A DNA stretch of 64,000 nt from Rhizobium sp. Leaf262. GTDB taxonomy: Bacteria > Pseudomonadota > Alphaproteobacteria > Rhizobiales > Rhizobiaceae. The stretch is from positions 62,912 to 126,911 of the forward strand of contig NZ_LMMM01000007.1 of assembly GCF_001422245.1 (NCBI RefSeq), in the 5' to 3' direction. The translations under genes and the position numbers were made by a program. The notes under the pieces are model-generated. The model was not told the DNA's origin. It was given only the letters and a program-made list of their open reading frames with translations, and ran no database searches. Shown piece after piece: positions 25,040 through 33,289 of the stretch. Position 1 is the stretch's first letter. The number at the start of each line of letters is the position of its first letter.

Positions 25040-25777
25040 TTACTGCCAAACCACGACCCGTGCCTTGTTTGGCACGCGGTCGTAGAGGTCGATGATGTCT
25101 TGGTTCATCAGGCGGACGCAGCCGGAAGAGACGGCTTTGCCGATGGAGTTCCATTCTGGCGAACCGTGCAGACGATAGAGCGTGTCCTTGCCGTTCTGGA
25201 AGATGTAGAGCGCGCGGGCGCCCAGTGGATTCTTGAGGCCCGGCTGCATGCCACCATTCTTGGAGGAGAACTTGACCAGTTCCGGCTGGCGGGCGACCAT
25301 TTCGTCTGGCGGCGTCCACTTCGGCCACTTCTGACGCCACTGGATGACGCCCTCGCCCGACCATGCGAAGCCTTCACGACCAATCCCAACGCCGTAACGC
25401 ATGGCAGAGCCGTTCTGCTCGACGACATAGAGGAAGCGCGAACGCGTATCGACTACGACGGTGCCGGGGCGCTCGCCGGTTGGATCTACCACGCGCTGGC
25501 GATAGTAGCGGCGGTCGATCTTCTGATAAGGCACGGCGGGAATGACGAAGCCGCCATCCTCTACGGTGCCGTACATGACGGCAAGCTCTGCATCCGAAAT
25601 GCCGCCGGCAAACATGGAGCGGAAATCGCCCGCGAAGTTGCTGGCAAGGCTGCCCGGCTCAACGCTGTTGTAAGGTCGGACGCCGGAAGACGCGCAACCC
25701 GCCAAAAGCGATGCAGAGGAAAGGCCAAGAAGGGAAAGGAAGGTACGTCTGGAAAAGTCTGTGTCGGTGCTCATCAT
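25040..25777 (-). CDS. Lipoprotein L,D-transpeptidase (YkuD family)
   Basis: The 245-residue protein has a signal with twin arginines (SRRTFLSLLG) and a lipobox LLAGC (C28), so it is probably a lipoprotein exported to the periplasm. The YkuD domain spans about 105-245, with catalytic H204 (HGSPEW) and C220 in SSGCVRL. L,D-transpeptidases form 3-3 peptidoglycan crosslinks or attach proteins to the wall, and Rhizobiales with polar growth encode many. A close paralogue lies 192 bp upstream on the same strand. A terminator between them suggests separate transcription. Confidence 0.93.
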   Translation of the reverse strand: MMSTDTDFSRRTFLSLLGLSSASLLAGCASSGVRPYNSVEPGSLASNFAGDFRSMFAGGISDAELAVMYGTVEDGGFVIPAVPYQKIDRRYYRQRVVDPTGERPGTVVVDTRSRFLYVVEQNGSAMRYGVGIGREGFAWSGEGVIQWRQKWPKWTPPDEMVARQPELVKFSSKNGGMQPGLKNPLGARALYIFQNGKDTLYRLHGSPEWNSIGKAVSSGCVRLMNQDIIDLYDRVPNKARVVVWQ

Positions 25778-25912
25778 AAGGCCGTTTTTCTCACATCGAA
25801 GCGACTGGGGCGGATGTTACGCGGGTTTGCGGGAACCATCCATCAATCTCGCTGTACGTCGTTTGTTCCACGACAGATCACGTATTGGTATAGTAGTTAA
25901 TACATGACTAAA

Positions 25913-25940
25913 GGCCAGTTGCGCGGATGCAACACTGGCC
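25913..25940 (-). terminator. Probable terminator between the two L,D-transpeptidase genes
   Basis: GGCCAGTTGC at 25913-25922 pairs with GCAACACTGGCC at 25929-25940, with one bulged base, and on the minus strand is followed by TTTAGTC. It lies 29 bp after the stop of the upstream paralogue. Confidence 0.55.
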
Positions 25941-25969
25941 GTTTCAGCAAGCATTCTTGGCAGGCGTGA

Positions 25970-26863
25970 TCAGATAACCACAATCGGCGCGCCCTGCGGC
26001 ACCCGGTCGTACAGATCGATGACATCCTGATTGAGCATGCGCACGCAGCCTGACGACGTCGCCTTGCCGACAGACTGCCAATCCGGCGTACCATGGACGC
26101 GATACAGCGTGTCTTTTCCGTCCTTGAAAATGTAAAGCGCCCGGGCACCGAGCGGATTGTTGAGACCGGGAATCATGCCGCCATTGGCAGCCGAAATCGA
26201 AGCGAGCTCCGGCTGTCGCTGCACCATCTCGTCCGGCGGCGTCCAGCGCGGCCATTTGGCCTTCCACTGTATCTTGCCGCGACCGGCCCACGCGTAACCA
26301 TCGCGGCCAAGCCCGACGCCGTAACGGACCGCCTTGCCACCAGACTGCACGAGATAAAGGTAGTGCTGCTTCGTATCGACGACGATCGTGCCGGGCGCTT
26401 CAGCCGTCTGGTAGTCCACGTCCTGACGCAGAAAGCGCGGATCGACGCGGGAATAGGGAATGGCCGGAAGCGTATGACCATCATCGCTGATCTGGTCATA
26501 CATCACCCGATGCAGCGGGTTGGAAACCGGCAGCCCATAGCCCAGCGTCTGGTTGCTATAGGCCGGAGACAGGCCGGACGCGGGAGGGCGCGACGGAGAA
26601 GGTGGACCGTAGAGCTGCTGGAACTGCGACCGGAAAAGATCAGGAGGCCGACTGTTGATGGAGCCCGGCGTCGGCGGCAACGGCGGACGGGGAATCGAAC
26701 CGGCATTGTTATAATTGAAAACCGGCGCCGTTTCCTGCACGAAAACATCCGGGTTCATGCGGCTGGTATCCGTCACAAAAAGACAGCCGCTCAAAAGCGG
26801 CATCACCGCGAGCGCCGCAAGCGACAGAAGGCGACGGCAGGTTTTCAGGGGTAGAGCTGTCAT
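25970..26863 (-). CDS. Lipoprotein L,D-transpeptidase (YkuD family), paralogue
   Basis: The 297-residue protein has a signal peptide with lipobox LLSGC (C27), a proline-rich linker (about 57-95, RPPLPPTPG and GPPSPSRPPAS) and a YkuD domain with H257 (HGTPDW) and C273 (SSGCVRM). Its catalytic domain is very similar to that of the 25040-25777 protein, including WPRWTPPDEMV and GLNNPLGARALYIF, so the two arose by tandem duplication. The linker would place the domain away from the membrane. Confidence 0.93.
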   Translation of the reverse strand: MTALPLKTCRRLLSLAALAVMPLLSGCLFVTDTSRMNPDVFVQETAPVFNYNNAGSIPRPPLPPTPGSINSRPPDLFRSQFQQLYGPPSPSRPPASGLSPAYSNQTLGYGLPVSNPLHRVMYDQISDDGHTLPAIPYSRVDPRFLRQDVDYQTAEAPGTIVVDTKQHYLYLVQSGGKAVRYGVGLGRDGYAWAGRGKIQWKAKWPRWTPPDEMVQRQPELASISAANGGMIPGLNNPLGARALYIFKDGKDTLYRVHGTPDWQSVGKATSSGCVRMLNQDVIDLYDRVPQGAPIVVI

Positions 26864-26951
26864 TGCACCGCTTCACAGGAGTCATCGTTGCCAATGACAA
26901 TGCCCTGCCCGGCTGGCGCGAAGCTGGAGAAACGGTCAGTTCGGACGCGCT

Positions 26952-27899
26952 TCAGGCAAACTGATTGAAGAAGCGGATGCTTTCCACCACCGCGCCCGGC
27001 ACCACACCGTTATGCGTGCCGTTCAAAAGCATGTTGTCGATCTGCATTCCCGCAGAACGCACGCGCTCCATCAGCAACTTGTGGTCGGCGTCGAAGGGAC
27101 GCTCTTCCGTGCCGCGCAGAAGCAGTGTCGGGCATTTCAGGCTCGGCCCGAAACACACCGACGAGCGCATGATGAACTCCTGCTGATTGCTGCCATCAAA
27201 GCAAAGCTCATCCGAGTAACGATTGAAGTAACGCCAGGAATTCACTCCGGCCGATATGGGTACGGAGGCGCGAAACTTGCGCGTCATGGATGCCAGCAGG
27301 GATAGCGTGCCGCCGTTGGAATGACCGGCAAGAAAAAGTCGGTCCTGATCGATACCCGGCAGGTTCTCCAGATAGGATGCGGCTGCCAGCGCATCCGCCG
27401 TTTCGTCGTAAAAGCCCGAATAATTTCCTTTTTGGCCGTTTTCACCGCGGAAGGAGGGCAGAAGAACGACAAAACCGGCGTCCCAATAGGGCTTCATCAG
27501 CGCCCAGTGCCCATCACCCGTGGCATTGCCGCCATGAAGGAATAGCACTGCCGGCTTAAGCGTCTTGGACGGCGTGTAATTCGAAAGCCACGCAACGAGC
27601 TCGATGGAACCGTTGGGCCCACCGGGATAGGTCACCCGCGTACCGCCATCGGGTGTGCCAAGGGGCGACGATTTCTCCGGTGCCGAAATCTTGCGCAGCA
27701 GGTGCGTGTGAAACCGCTTGCGCGCCTCGGCGTAATCCCCCGCCTCCAGCGGCAGGTTTTCAGGCATTATGAGACTTGCACCACCCGGCACGGGCAGCAG
27801 AGCCGCCATCGAAAGACCCGCGGCGCCAGCGAGAAGCGAGCGACGTGTGATGCGGCTTGGTAAGACGCTGCCGGAAGAGGTTACATGCCTGTCTGTCAT
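26952..27899 (-). CDS. Tat-exported alpha/beta hydrolase
   Basis: The 315-residue protein has a twin-arginine signal (SRITRRSLLAGAAGLSMAAL), then an alpha/beta hydrolase domain. The strand VLFLHGG precedes the oxyanion region, the nucleophile elbow is GHSNGG, and a C-terminal histidine is in NGTHNGVV. The DALAAASYLENLPGIDQDRL stretch resembles dienelactone-hydrolase or prolyl-oligopeptidase-type enzymes. The substrate is unknown. It precedes the L,D-transpeptidase gene by 88 bp on the same strand. Confidence 0.85.
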   Translation of the reverse strand: MTDRHVTSSGSVLPSRITRRSLLAGAAGLSMAALLPVPGGASLIMPENLPLEAGDYAEARKRFHTHLLRKISAPEKSSPLGTPDGGTRVTYPGGPNGSIELVAWLSNYTPSKTLKPAVLFLHGGNATGDGHWALMKPYWDAGFVVLLPSFRGENGQKGNYSGFYDETADALAAASYLENLPGIDQDRLFLAGHSNGGTLSLLASMTRKFRASVPISAGVNSWRYFNRYSDELCFDGSNQQEFIMRSSVCFGPSLKCPTLLLRGTEERPFDADHKLLMERVRSAGMQIDNMLLNGTHNGVVPGAVVESIRFFNQFA

Positions 27900-28016
27900 C
27901 TGCGACTATCCAGATTTGCGTTTACGTCCCCCAACGGCATTTCATCACCAAATTCAGGCTCTTGTCCACTCAAGCTTTCGAGAATTTCGAAAATGGCAAC
28001 AGGAATTTGCACGCGA

Positions 28017-29642
28017 TCAGGCCTCTTTTCCGTCGATCATCGCCACGAGTGTCGACAGCCTGTCCGCCTCTGACGGCAGCTTGTCGGCGCGCAATCGGGC
28101 TATTCTCGGAAAGCGCATCGCGACGCCGGATTTGTGTCGGTTGGAGCGGTTTATGCCTTCGAAGGCCACCTCCAGGACGAAGCCGAAATCCGGCGTTGCG
28201 CGCACCGCGCGCACAGGGCCAAAACGCTCCGTCGTATTATCACGCACGAATTTGTCCAGCACTTCCAGTTCGGCGTCGGTGAAGCCGAAATAGGCCTTGC
28301 CCACGGGTACAAGCTGCTCGCCATCTTCATTTTCCGACCAGACGCCGAATGTGAAGTCGGAATAGTAGCTGGAGCGTTTGCCGTGGCCACGCTGGGCGTA
28401 CATCATGACGGCATCGATGTTGAAGGGGTCGCGTTTCCATTTGAACCAGGGGCCTTTGGCGCGGCCCGCTTGGTAGATGCTATCCTTGCGCTTGATCATC
28501 ACGCCTTCGATGACCGGATCGGGCGGCGCTTTTCGCAGAGTCTCAAGCTCATCCCAGGTCGAGAACGCAACCAGCGGCGACAGATCGAAACGATCGTGCG
28601 GGGCGTCCTCGATCAGGCGGGACAGCTTCTCGCGGCGGTTCAGAAACACCTCGCCGCGAATGTCCTCCTCACCGTCGAACAGAAGGTCATAGGCACGAAT
28701 GAAGGCGGGATATTCCTCCAGCATCTTGCCGGTCACCGTCTTGCGGTTCAGGCGCTGCTGCAGATCGGAGAAGGTGCGCGTGGCATTGTTGGAGCGCGCG
28801 GTACCGCCGATCAGCAACTCTCCATCCATGACGCCATCGAAATTGATCCGTTCCAGAATGTCGGGAAAAGCCCCGGATATGTCGTCGCCCGAGCGGGAAT
28901 AAAGCTTGCGCGTCTCACCTGAACGGGACAGTTGGACGCGAATACCGTCCCACTTCCATTCGGCAACGAAATCCTGCGGGTCGAGGTTTTGCAGATCGTT
29001 GTCGCCCACAGGCGTAGACAGCATGACGGAATGAAAAATCGCTGGCGTGGCGAGAACCGGACGCTCCGCTGCCCCTTCCAGCCACGCAAAAAGCGGCTCA
29101 TAGGGTGGCTGCAGACCGTGCCACAGCGTTTCGATTTCGGTGATATCCTTGCCCGCAAAATCGGCAAGTGCCTGGCGGGCAAGACGGGCCGAAACACCAA
29201 TGCGCAGACCACCGGTCACCAGCTTCAGAAAGGCGAAGCGCGAAGACGTTTCCAGCCTGTCGAGGAGATCGCGGACCGCCGAGCGAACTTCGGTGCGTCC
29301 CAGAGAATTGACGAGATCGACGATTTCGCCCAGCCCCGGATCTTCCACCGGTAGCTGATCGCCGTTTCGACTGGTGTCCCAGACCAGAGAAATCGTCTCG
29401 GCAAGGTCACCGACATAGTCATAAGAGTAGCGAAACAGGACCTCGTCCATTCGTTCCAGGGCCAGTTCGCGCAGCATCGCCGGCTTGACGCTCTTGAGAT
29501 CGAGCGTCCCCGCAATGGCAGCCAGACCATATCCACGGTCGGGGTCGGGAGTGTCGCGAAAGTAATCGGTCAGCAGCTTGAGCTTGCCGTTGCGCGACGG
29601 GGTGAGGACCAGGCGGTCGAGAAGGGTTGCGAAGGCTTTCAT
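28017..29642 (-). CDS. ATP-dependent DNA ligase of the exonuclease-associated (PP_1105 / cisplatin-response) family
   Basis: The 541-residue protein has an N-terminal DNA-binding domain (1-200), an adenylation domain with the nucleotide-accepting K230 in EWKWDGIRV, and an OB-fold C terminus. Motif III is at DGELLIGG; motif IV is at PVIEGVMIKRKDS. This family seals nicks with ATP and is genetically linked with an MBL-fold exonuclease, a Lhr-type helicase and a metallophosphoesterase. Here only the exonuclease is adjacent (29743-30753). Together they are thought to act in repair of interstrand crosslinks or similar damage. Confidence 0.92.
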   Translation of the reverse strand: MKAFATLLDRLVLTPSRNGKLKLLTDYFRDTPDPDRGYGLAAIAGTLDLKSVKPAMLRELALERMDEVLFRYSYDYVGDLAETISLVWDTSRNGDQLPVEDPGLGEIVDLVNSLGRTEVRSAVRDLLDRLETSSRFAFLKLVTGGLRIGVSARLARQALADFAGKDITEIETLWHGLQPPYEPLFAWLEGAAERPVLATPAIFHSVMLSTPVGDNDLQNLDPQDFVAEWKWDGIRVQLSRSGETRKLYSRSGDDISGAFPDILERINFDGVMDGELLIGGTARSNNATRTFSDLQQRLNRKTVTGKMLEEYPAFIRAYDLLFDGEEDIRGEVFLNRREKLSRLIEDAPHDRFDLSPLVAFSTWDELETLRKAPPDPVIEGVMIKRKDSIYQAGRAKGPWFKWKRDPFNIDAVMMYAQRGHGKRSSYYSDFTFGVWSENEDGEQLVPVGKAYFGFTDAELEVLDKFVRDNTTERFGPVRAVRATPDFGFVLEVAFEGINRSNRHKSGVAMRFPRIARLRADKLPSEADRLSTLVAMIDGKEA

Positions 29643-29742
29643 GGGATGGGGTACTCCCCATGTTGGCCAACTGTGGGTCGGTCATATCCCTCTGCCCTGC
29701 CGATCTTCCCCGGAAGGGGAGTAAGCTGCGAACTCTGCGCCA

Positions 29743-30753
29743 TCAATCCCCCTCGTCCTCATAGCCCACCAGATGGAGGGGGCGGGCTGGAATGCCCTGC
29801 AACTCGCACCAGCGAACCAGAGCTTCCTCCCGCCCATGGGTCACCCAGACCTCCGATGGCGCGACTTCCTTGATCGTTTCCAGCAGTTCCGGCCAGTCGC
29901 AGTGGTCGGAGATAACGAGAGGAAGTTCGACGCCGCCCTGCTTGGCGCGCTGGCGCACCATCATCCAACCGGAAGCAAAGGCAATCAGCGGCTCGTTGAA
30001 ACGGCGGGCCCATTTCTCCTGAAAGGCCGAGGGTGGCCCCACAACAATCGCGCCCTTGAACTGCGCGGGGTTGCTCTTTTCCAGTGTTGCGGGCCGCAGA
30101 TCGCCGAGGTCTACGCCCTGCGACACATAGTAGTTGCAAAGCTTGGCCAACGCGCCGTGAATATAGACGGGTTCGCGATAACCATTGTCGCGCAGAAGGC
30201 GCAAGACCCGCTGCGCCTTGCCGAGGGAGTAAGCGCCGACAAGGTGGGTTCGCTCTGGAAACTGCCGGATGGATGTCAGGAGCTTGGCGATTTCAGCGCT
30301 GGGCCTTGGATGGTGAAAGACGGGAAGGCCGAATGTCGCTTCGGTGATGAAGACGTCACAGGGCACGGGCTCGAAGGGGGCGCATGTCGGATCGACGCCG
30401 CGTTTGTAGTCGCCTGACGCCACGATACGGATGCCGCCATGGGCAATAGAAATTTGTGCCGAGCCAAGGACGTGACCTGCGGGATGAAAACCCACGGTCA
30501 CGCCGTTCACATCGATGGTCTCTCCGAAATCCACGGCCTGCTCGGAACCCGTGAAATCTTCGCCGTAACGAATGCGCATGATATCGAGCGTCTGGCGCGT
30601 CGCCAGAACTTTAGCATGCCCGGCCCGCGCATGATCCGAATGTCCGTGGGTAATCAACGCCCGTGGTACTGGTCGCACAGGGTCCACGTAGAAATCGCCA
30701 ACCGGGCAATAAAGCCCCTTCGGCGTAGGATAGAGCAATTTATCTGGCTTCAT
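29743..30753 (-). CDS. Ligase-associated MBL-fold DNA exonuclease
   Basis: The 336-residue protein is a metallo-beta-lactamase/beta-CASP nuclease with HGHSDH at 36-41, further metal ligands at HPAGHVLGSAQ and SGDYKRG, and the beta-CASP His near VWVTHGREEAL. It corresponds to the DNA-ligase-associated exonuclease family (SNM1-like). It lies upstream of the ligase gene on the same strand with 100 bp between, so the two are probably co-expressed in a nucleolytic end-processing and sealing pathway. Confidence 0.92.
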   Translation of the reverse strand: MKPDKLLYPTPKGLYCPVGDFYVDPVRPVPRALITHGHSDHARAGHAKVLATRQTLDIMRIRYGEDFTGSEQAVDFGETIDVNGVTVGFHPAGHVLGSAQISIAHGGIRIVASGDYKRGVDPTCAPFEPVPCDVFITEATFGLPVFHHPRPSAEIAKLLTSIRQFPERTHLVGAYSLGKAQRVLRLLRDNGYREPVYIHGALAKLCNYYVSQGVDLGDLRPATLEKSNPAQFKGAIVVGPPSAFQEKWARRFNEPLIAFASGWMMVRQRAKQGGVELPLVISDHCDWPELLETIKEVAPSEVWVTHGREEALVRWCELQGIPARPLHLVGYEDEGD

Positions 30754-30834
30754 AAGGTGCTATCGGTTGCGGCGTTGAGGAGGAAACGCGTGCGGCGGCA
30801 ACACGTTCCTGACGCCGCAACCTTTTGCATCACA

Positions 30835-32361
30835 TCACTCGATAGCAGCGGCGGGCTTTTCCGTAATGGTGGCGGGCAGCCTGACATTCTTGAGGGCAAG
30901 GGCCGCAATGAGCCCGATGGCGGCCGTGGCTGCTGCCGCATAGAACAGGGGCGTGAACGCACCCGCATAGAGATTGGCAACGGCGCTTTGCGAGGCCGCA
31001 GGCAGCTCCGCCAGCATCTTCGGCGTCAGTTCCTGTATCTTGCCGACGCCGGGAATATCCACGGCAACGCCCTTGAGGTTAGAGGAGATGATGGCTCCAT
31101 AGATCGAGATGGCGATGGCGGCACCACCCATGCGGGTCAAGGCGACCGCGCCACTTGCTGCGCCTATATCCGCCTTGGGCGCCGAGTTCTGAACGCCGAT
31201 GATGGGGGCCTGCTGGCCCAGCCCGACGCCCAGCCCCTGTCCGAACAGAATGATGGCAATGATGAAGAGCGGTGTTCCCGCATGCATTTGCGACAGCGAC
31301 AGCATGGCGACCACACCGATGGACAGGCTGATGACGGAAAATATCTTGTAGCTGCCCGTCTTGGAAATCAGACGACCCGCCGTCAGCGACCCCATGACGA
31401 TGCCGCCGGTGATGGCGATGAAGAACAGGCCCGCAGACGAGGGCGACAGTCCGGTCGTGGTCTGCAAGAACAGCGCGTAATAATTGACCATGCCGATGCC
31501 CAGACCGCCGCTGACCAGCGACACGATCATGAACAGCGGAAAGGTGCTGTCCTTGAAGAGCCGCAACGGCACCACGGGCTCCGGCGCGCGGCGTTCCACC
31601 TGTATCCACAAAAACGCGGTCACGGCGGCAAAGGCGACGATGGCTAGGCTTTTCCACGCGAAGATGGAGCCGAAAAGTTCAGCGCTGTCGGCCCAGAGAA
31701 CGACACTGGTGATCGTCAGCGCAAGGAACATCGCGCCGAGATAGTCGATCTTCGGCTGCCGATCCGGTCGGCGATAGGGCAGCAGGAAGGCCAGACCCGT
31801 GAGCACGAGAATGCCAATCGGCAAATTGATGAGGAAGATAGAGCGCCAGCCGAAGAGATCACTCATCGTGCCGCCGAGAACCGGGCCGACGCTACCCGAC
31901 GCCATGATGACGAGGCTGGAATAGCTCTGGTAACGCGCCCGCTCGCGCGCCTCGAACAGATCGGCATTGACCGAAAAGATCGACACCATGATGCCACCGC
32001 CGCCAAGCCCCTGAAGGACGCGCGCGGCAATCAGCGAATTCATGGACCAGGCCAGCCCGCATGCGAGAGAACCAAGCGTGAAGATGACGATGGCGGCCAT
32101 CATCACATATTTGCGCCCGAACAGGTCGCCCAGCTTTCCATAAACCGGCATGACCGCACTTGTTGCCAGAAGATAGGCAGAACCAATCCAGCCGAAACGT
32201 TCCAGCGCACCGAACTCGCCCACGATCGTCGGTAGCGCCGTGGATACGATCTGGTTGTCCAGCGTCGCCATGAACATGGCGAACATCAAAAAGAAGAAAA
32301 CAACGAGCCTGCGACGACGATCCGCGACGAGGGGTGCCACAGGGGTAATAGACATATCCAT
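30835..32361 (-). CDS. MFS multidrug transporter, DHA2 (EmrB/QacA) family
   Basis: The 508-residue protein has fourteen predicted hydrophobic segments. Motif A is at GKLGDLFGRKYV after TM2, motif D1-like LDNQIVSTALPTIVGEFG is in TM1, and motif C-like residues are at ASGSVGPVLGGTMSD in TM5. The C-terminal part is extended. DHA2 proteins export drugs, dyes and bile salts in exchange for protons. It is divergent from a MarR regulator at 32474, and a dyad lies between. Confidence 0.92.
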   Translation of the reverse strand: MDMSITPVAPLVADRRRRLVVFFFLMFAMFMATLDNQIVSTALPTIVGEFGALERFGWIGSAYLLATSAVMPVYGKLGDLFGRKYVMMAAIVIFTLGSLACGLAWSMNSLIAARVLQGLGGGGIMVSIFSVNADLFEARERARYQSYSSLVIMASGSVGPVLGGTMSDLFGWRSIFLINLPIGILVLTGLAFLLPYRRPDRQPKIDYLGAMFLALTITSVVLWADSAELFGSIFAWKSLAIVAFAAVTAFLWIQVERRAPEPVVPLRLFKDSTFPLFMIVSLVSGGLGIGMVNYYALFLQTTTGLSPSSAGLFFIAITGGIVMGSLTAGRLISKTGSYKIFSVISLSIGVVAMLSLSQMHAGTPLFIIAIILFGQGLGVGLGQQAPIIGVQNSAPKADIGAASGAVALTRMGGAAIAISIYGAIISSNLKGVAVDIPGVGKIQELTPKMLAELPAASQSAVANLYAGAFTPLFYAAAATAAIGLIAALALKNVRLPATITEKPAAAIE

Positions 32362-32402
32362 GGAAGGGTTCTCACGCTTGATGAAAATTTATGTGCCTTC
32401 CG

Positions 32403-32424
32403 CATATATATGTCAATGGCATAT
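32403..32424. promoter_or_regulatory. Candidate MarR operator for the DHA2 pump
   Basis: CATATATATG (32403-32412) is a perfect palindrome, and ATATG (32408-32412) with CATAT (32420-32424) makes an overlapping 5-7-5 dyad. It lies in the 112-bp spacer between the divergent pump and MarR starts. Confidence 0.45.
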
Positions 32425-32473
32425 TTCTCGGATCGTGATATGTTGATGACGACAAACGAGGGATTCGCGAGCA

Positions 32474-33010
32474 ATGAACAAGCCGGCTTCACTTTCGCAA
32501 GATCGTGACGATATCGATCAGGATGACGTGCTGGCGATCAGCAGCACGATGGCACGCATGCGCCTGATGATCGGGCGGCGTATCATCGGACGGATGACCA
32601 TCGCCAAGCTGGCACCGGGGCTTGAGCTTTCGCATATTGACGTGCTGGATATCGTAAACCGAGCGGACACTCCGGCGACGGTCGGCGCGATTGCCGAGGC
32701 TATGCGCCTCGACCCCTCCCGCGGCAGCCGCGTGGTAGCGGAAATGGTGGGCAGGGATTTGCTGAAGCGGGAAGCCTCGCAGGAAGACGGGCGGCGCAGC
32801 GTCATCGAGATCACGCCCTTCGGGCGCAGCATTCTGGAAGAGATGCGCAACGCCAAGATCGGCATCATCCGCGATGTCGTTAGCGACTGGCCGGAACAGG
32901 ACGTGGCGGACTTCGCCCGCCTGTTCGACCGCTTCATCGGCCGCTTCGAAAAGCGCCTTGCACCGGATGCGATGGCGCTGTTGGCGGCGACCGTCAAAGA
33001 CGAACAATAA
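32474..33010 (+). CDS. MarR-family transcriptional regulator
   Basis: The 178-residue protein has a MarR winged helix in the middle: LELSHIDVLDIVNR, then VGAIAEAMRLDPSRGSRVVAEM, and the wing EASQEDGRRSVIEIT. A charged N-terminal extension (about 30 residues) precedes the dimerisation helix. It is divergent from the DHA2 pump gene, which it probably represses. Confidence 0.88.
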   Translation: MNKPASLSQDRDDIDQDDVLAISSTMARMRLMIGRRIIGRMTIAKLAPGLELSHIDVLDIVNRADTPATVGAIAEAMRLDPSRGSRVVAEMVGRDLLKREASQEDGRRSVIEITPFGRSILEEMRNAKIGIIRDVVSDWPEQDVADFARLFDRFIGRFEKRLAPDAMALLAATVKDEQ

Positions 33011-33023
33011 AGTACGACGGACG

Positions 33024-33170
33024 TTAGTGCTCCCTGACGACGTGGTGGCCAGCCAGCCGCCTTCGCTTCCAACTCTCCATTTCGCGGACAGACAACAACA
33101 GCACGATGGCAAGGCCTGCGAAGATCGGCGTTGCTGCCGCCTGCAAGATCGTGTGGGGATTGGTCATCAT
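33024..33170 (-). CDS. Possible 48-residue membrane protein
   Basis: A short minus-strand frame starts with ATG ATG at 33170/33167 behind a GGAG, and ends at 33024. It encodes MTNPHTILQAAATPIFAGLA and a further hydrophobic run (IVLLLSVREM), then a basic tail rich in arginine and histidine. One transmembrane segment with a positive cytoplasmic end is consistent with a real small inner-membrane protein. It lies in the convergent gap between the MarR and diguanylate cyclase genes. Without homologues this is only a candidate. Confidence 0.4.
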   Translation of the reverse strand: MMTNPHTILQAAATPIFAGLAIVLLLSVREMESWKRRRLAGHHVVREH

Positions 33171-33289
33171 TCGCTCCATCAGATTGATGGAGAAAGCTTA
33201 GACCCTCCTGAGAAGAGAAATTTGCGCCAGATCAATCGGCGGGCGTCAGCGCCATACGGTGATGGCGCAAAGGCAATATGCCGCAGCCG

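Noticed and set aside
30439-31647. 402-codon plus-strand frame opposite the exonuclease and DHA2 pump genes
   Set aside because: It is antisense to two supported genes and is rich in arginine, histidine and glutamine.
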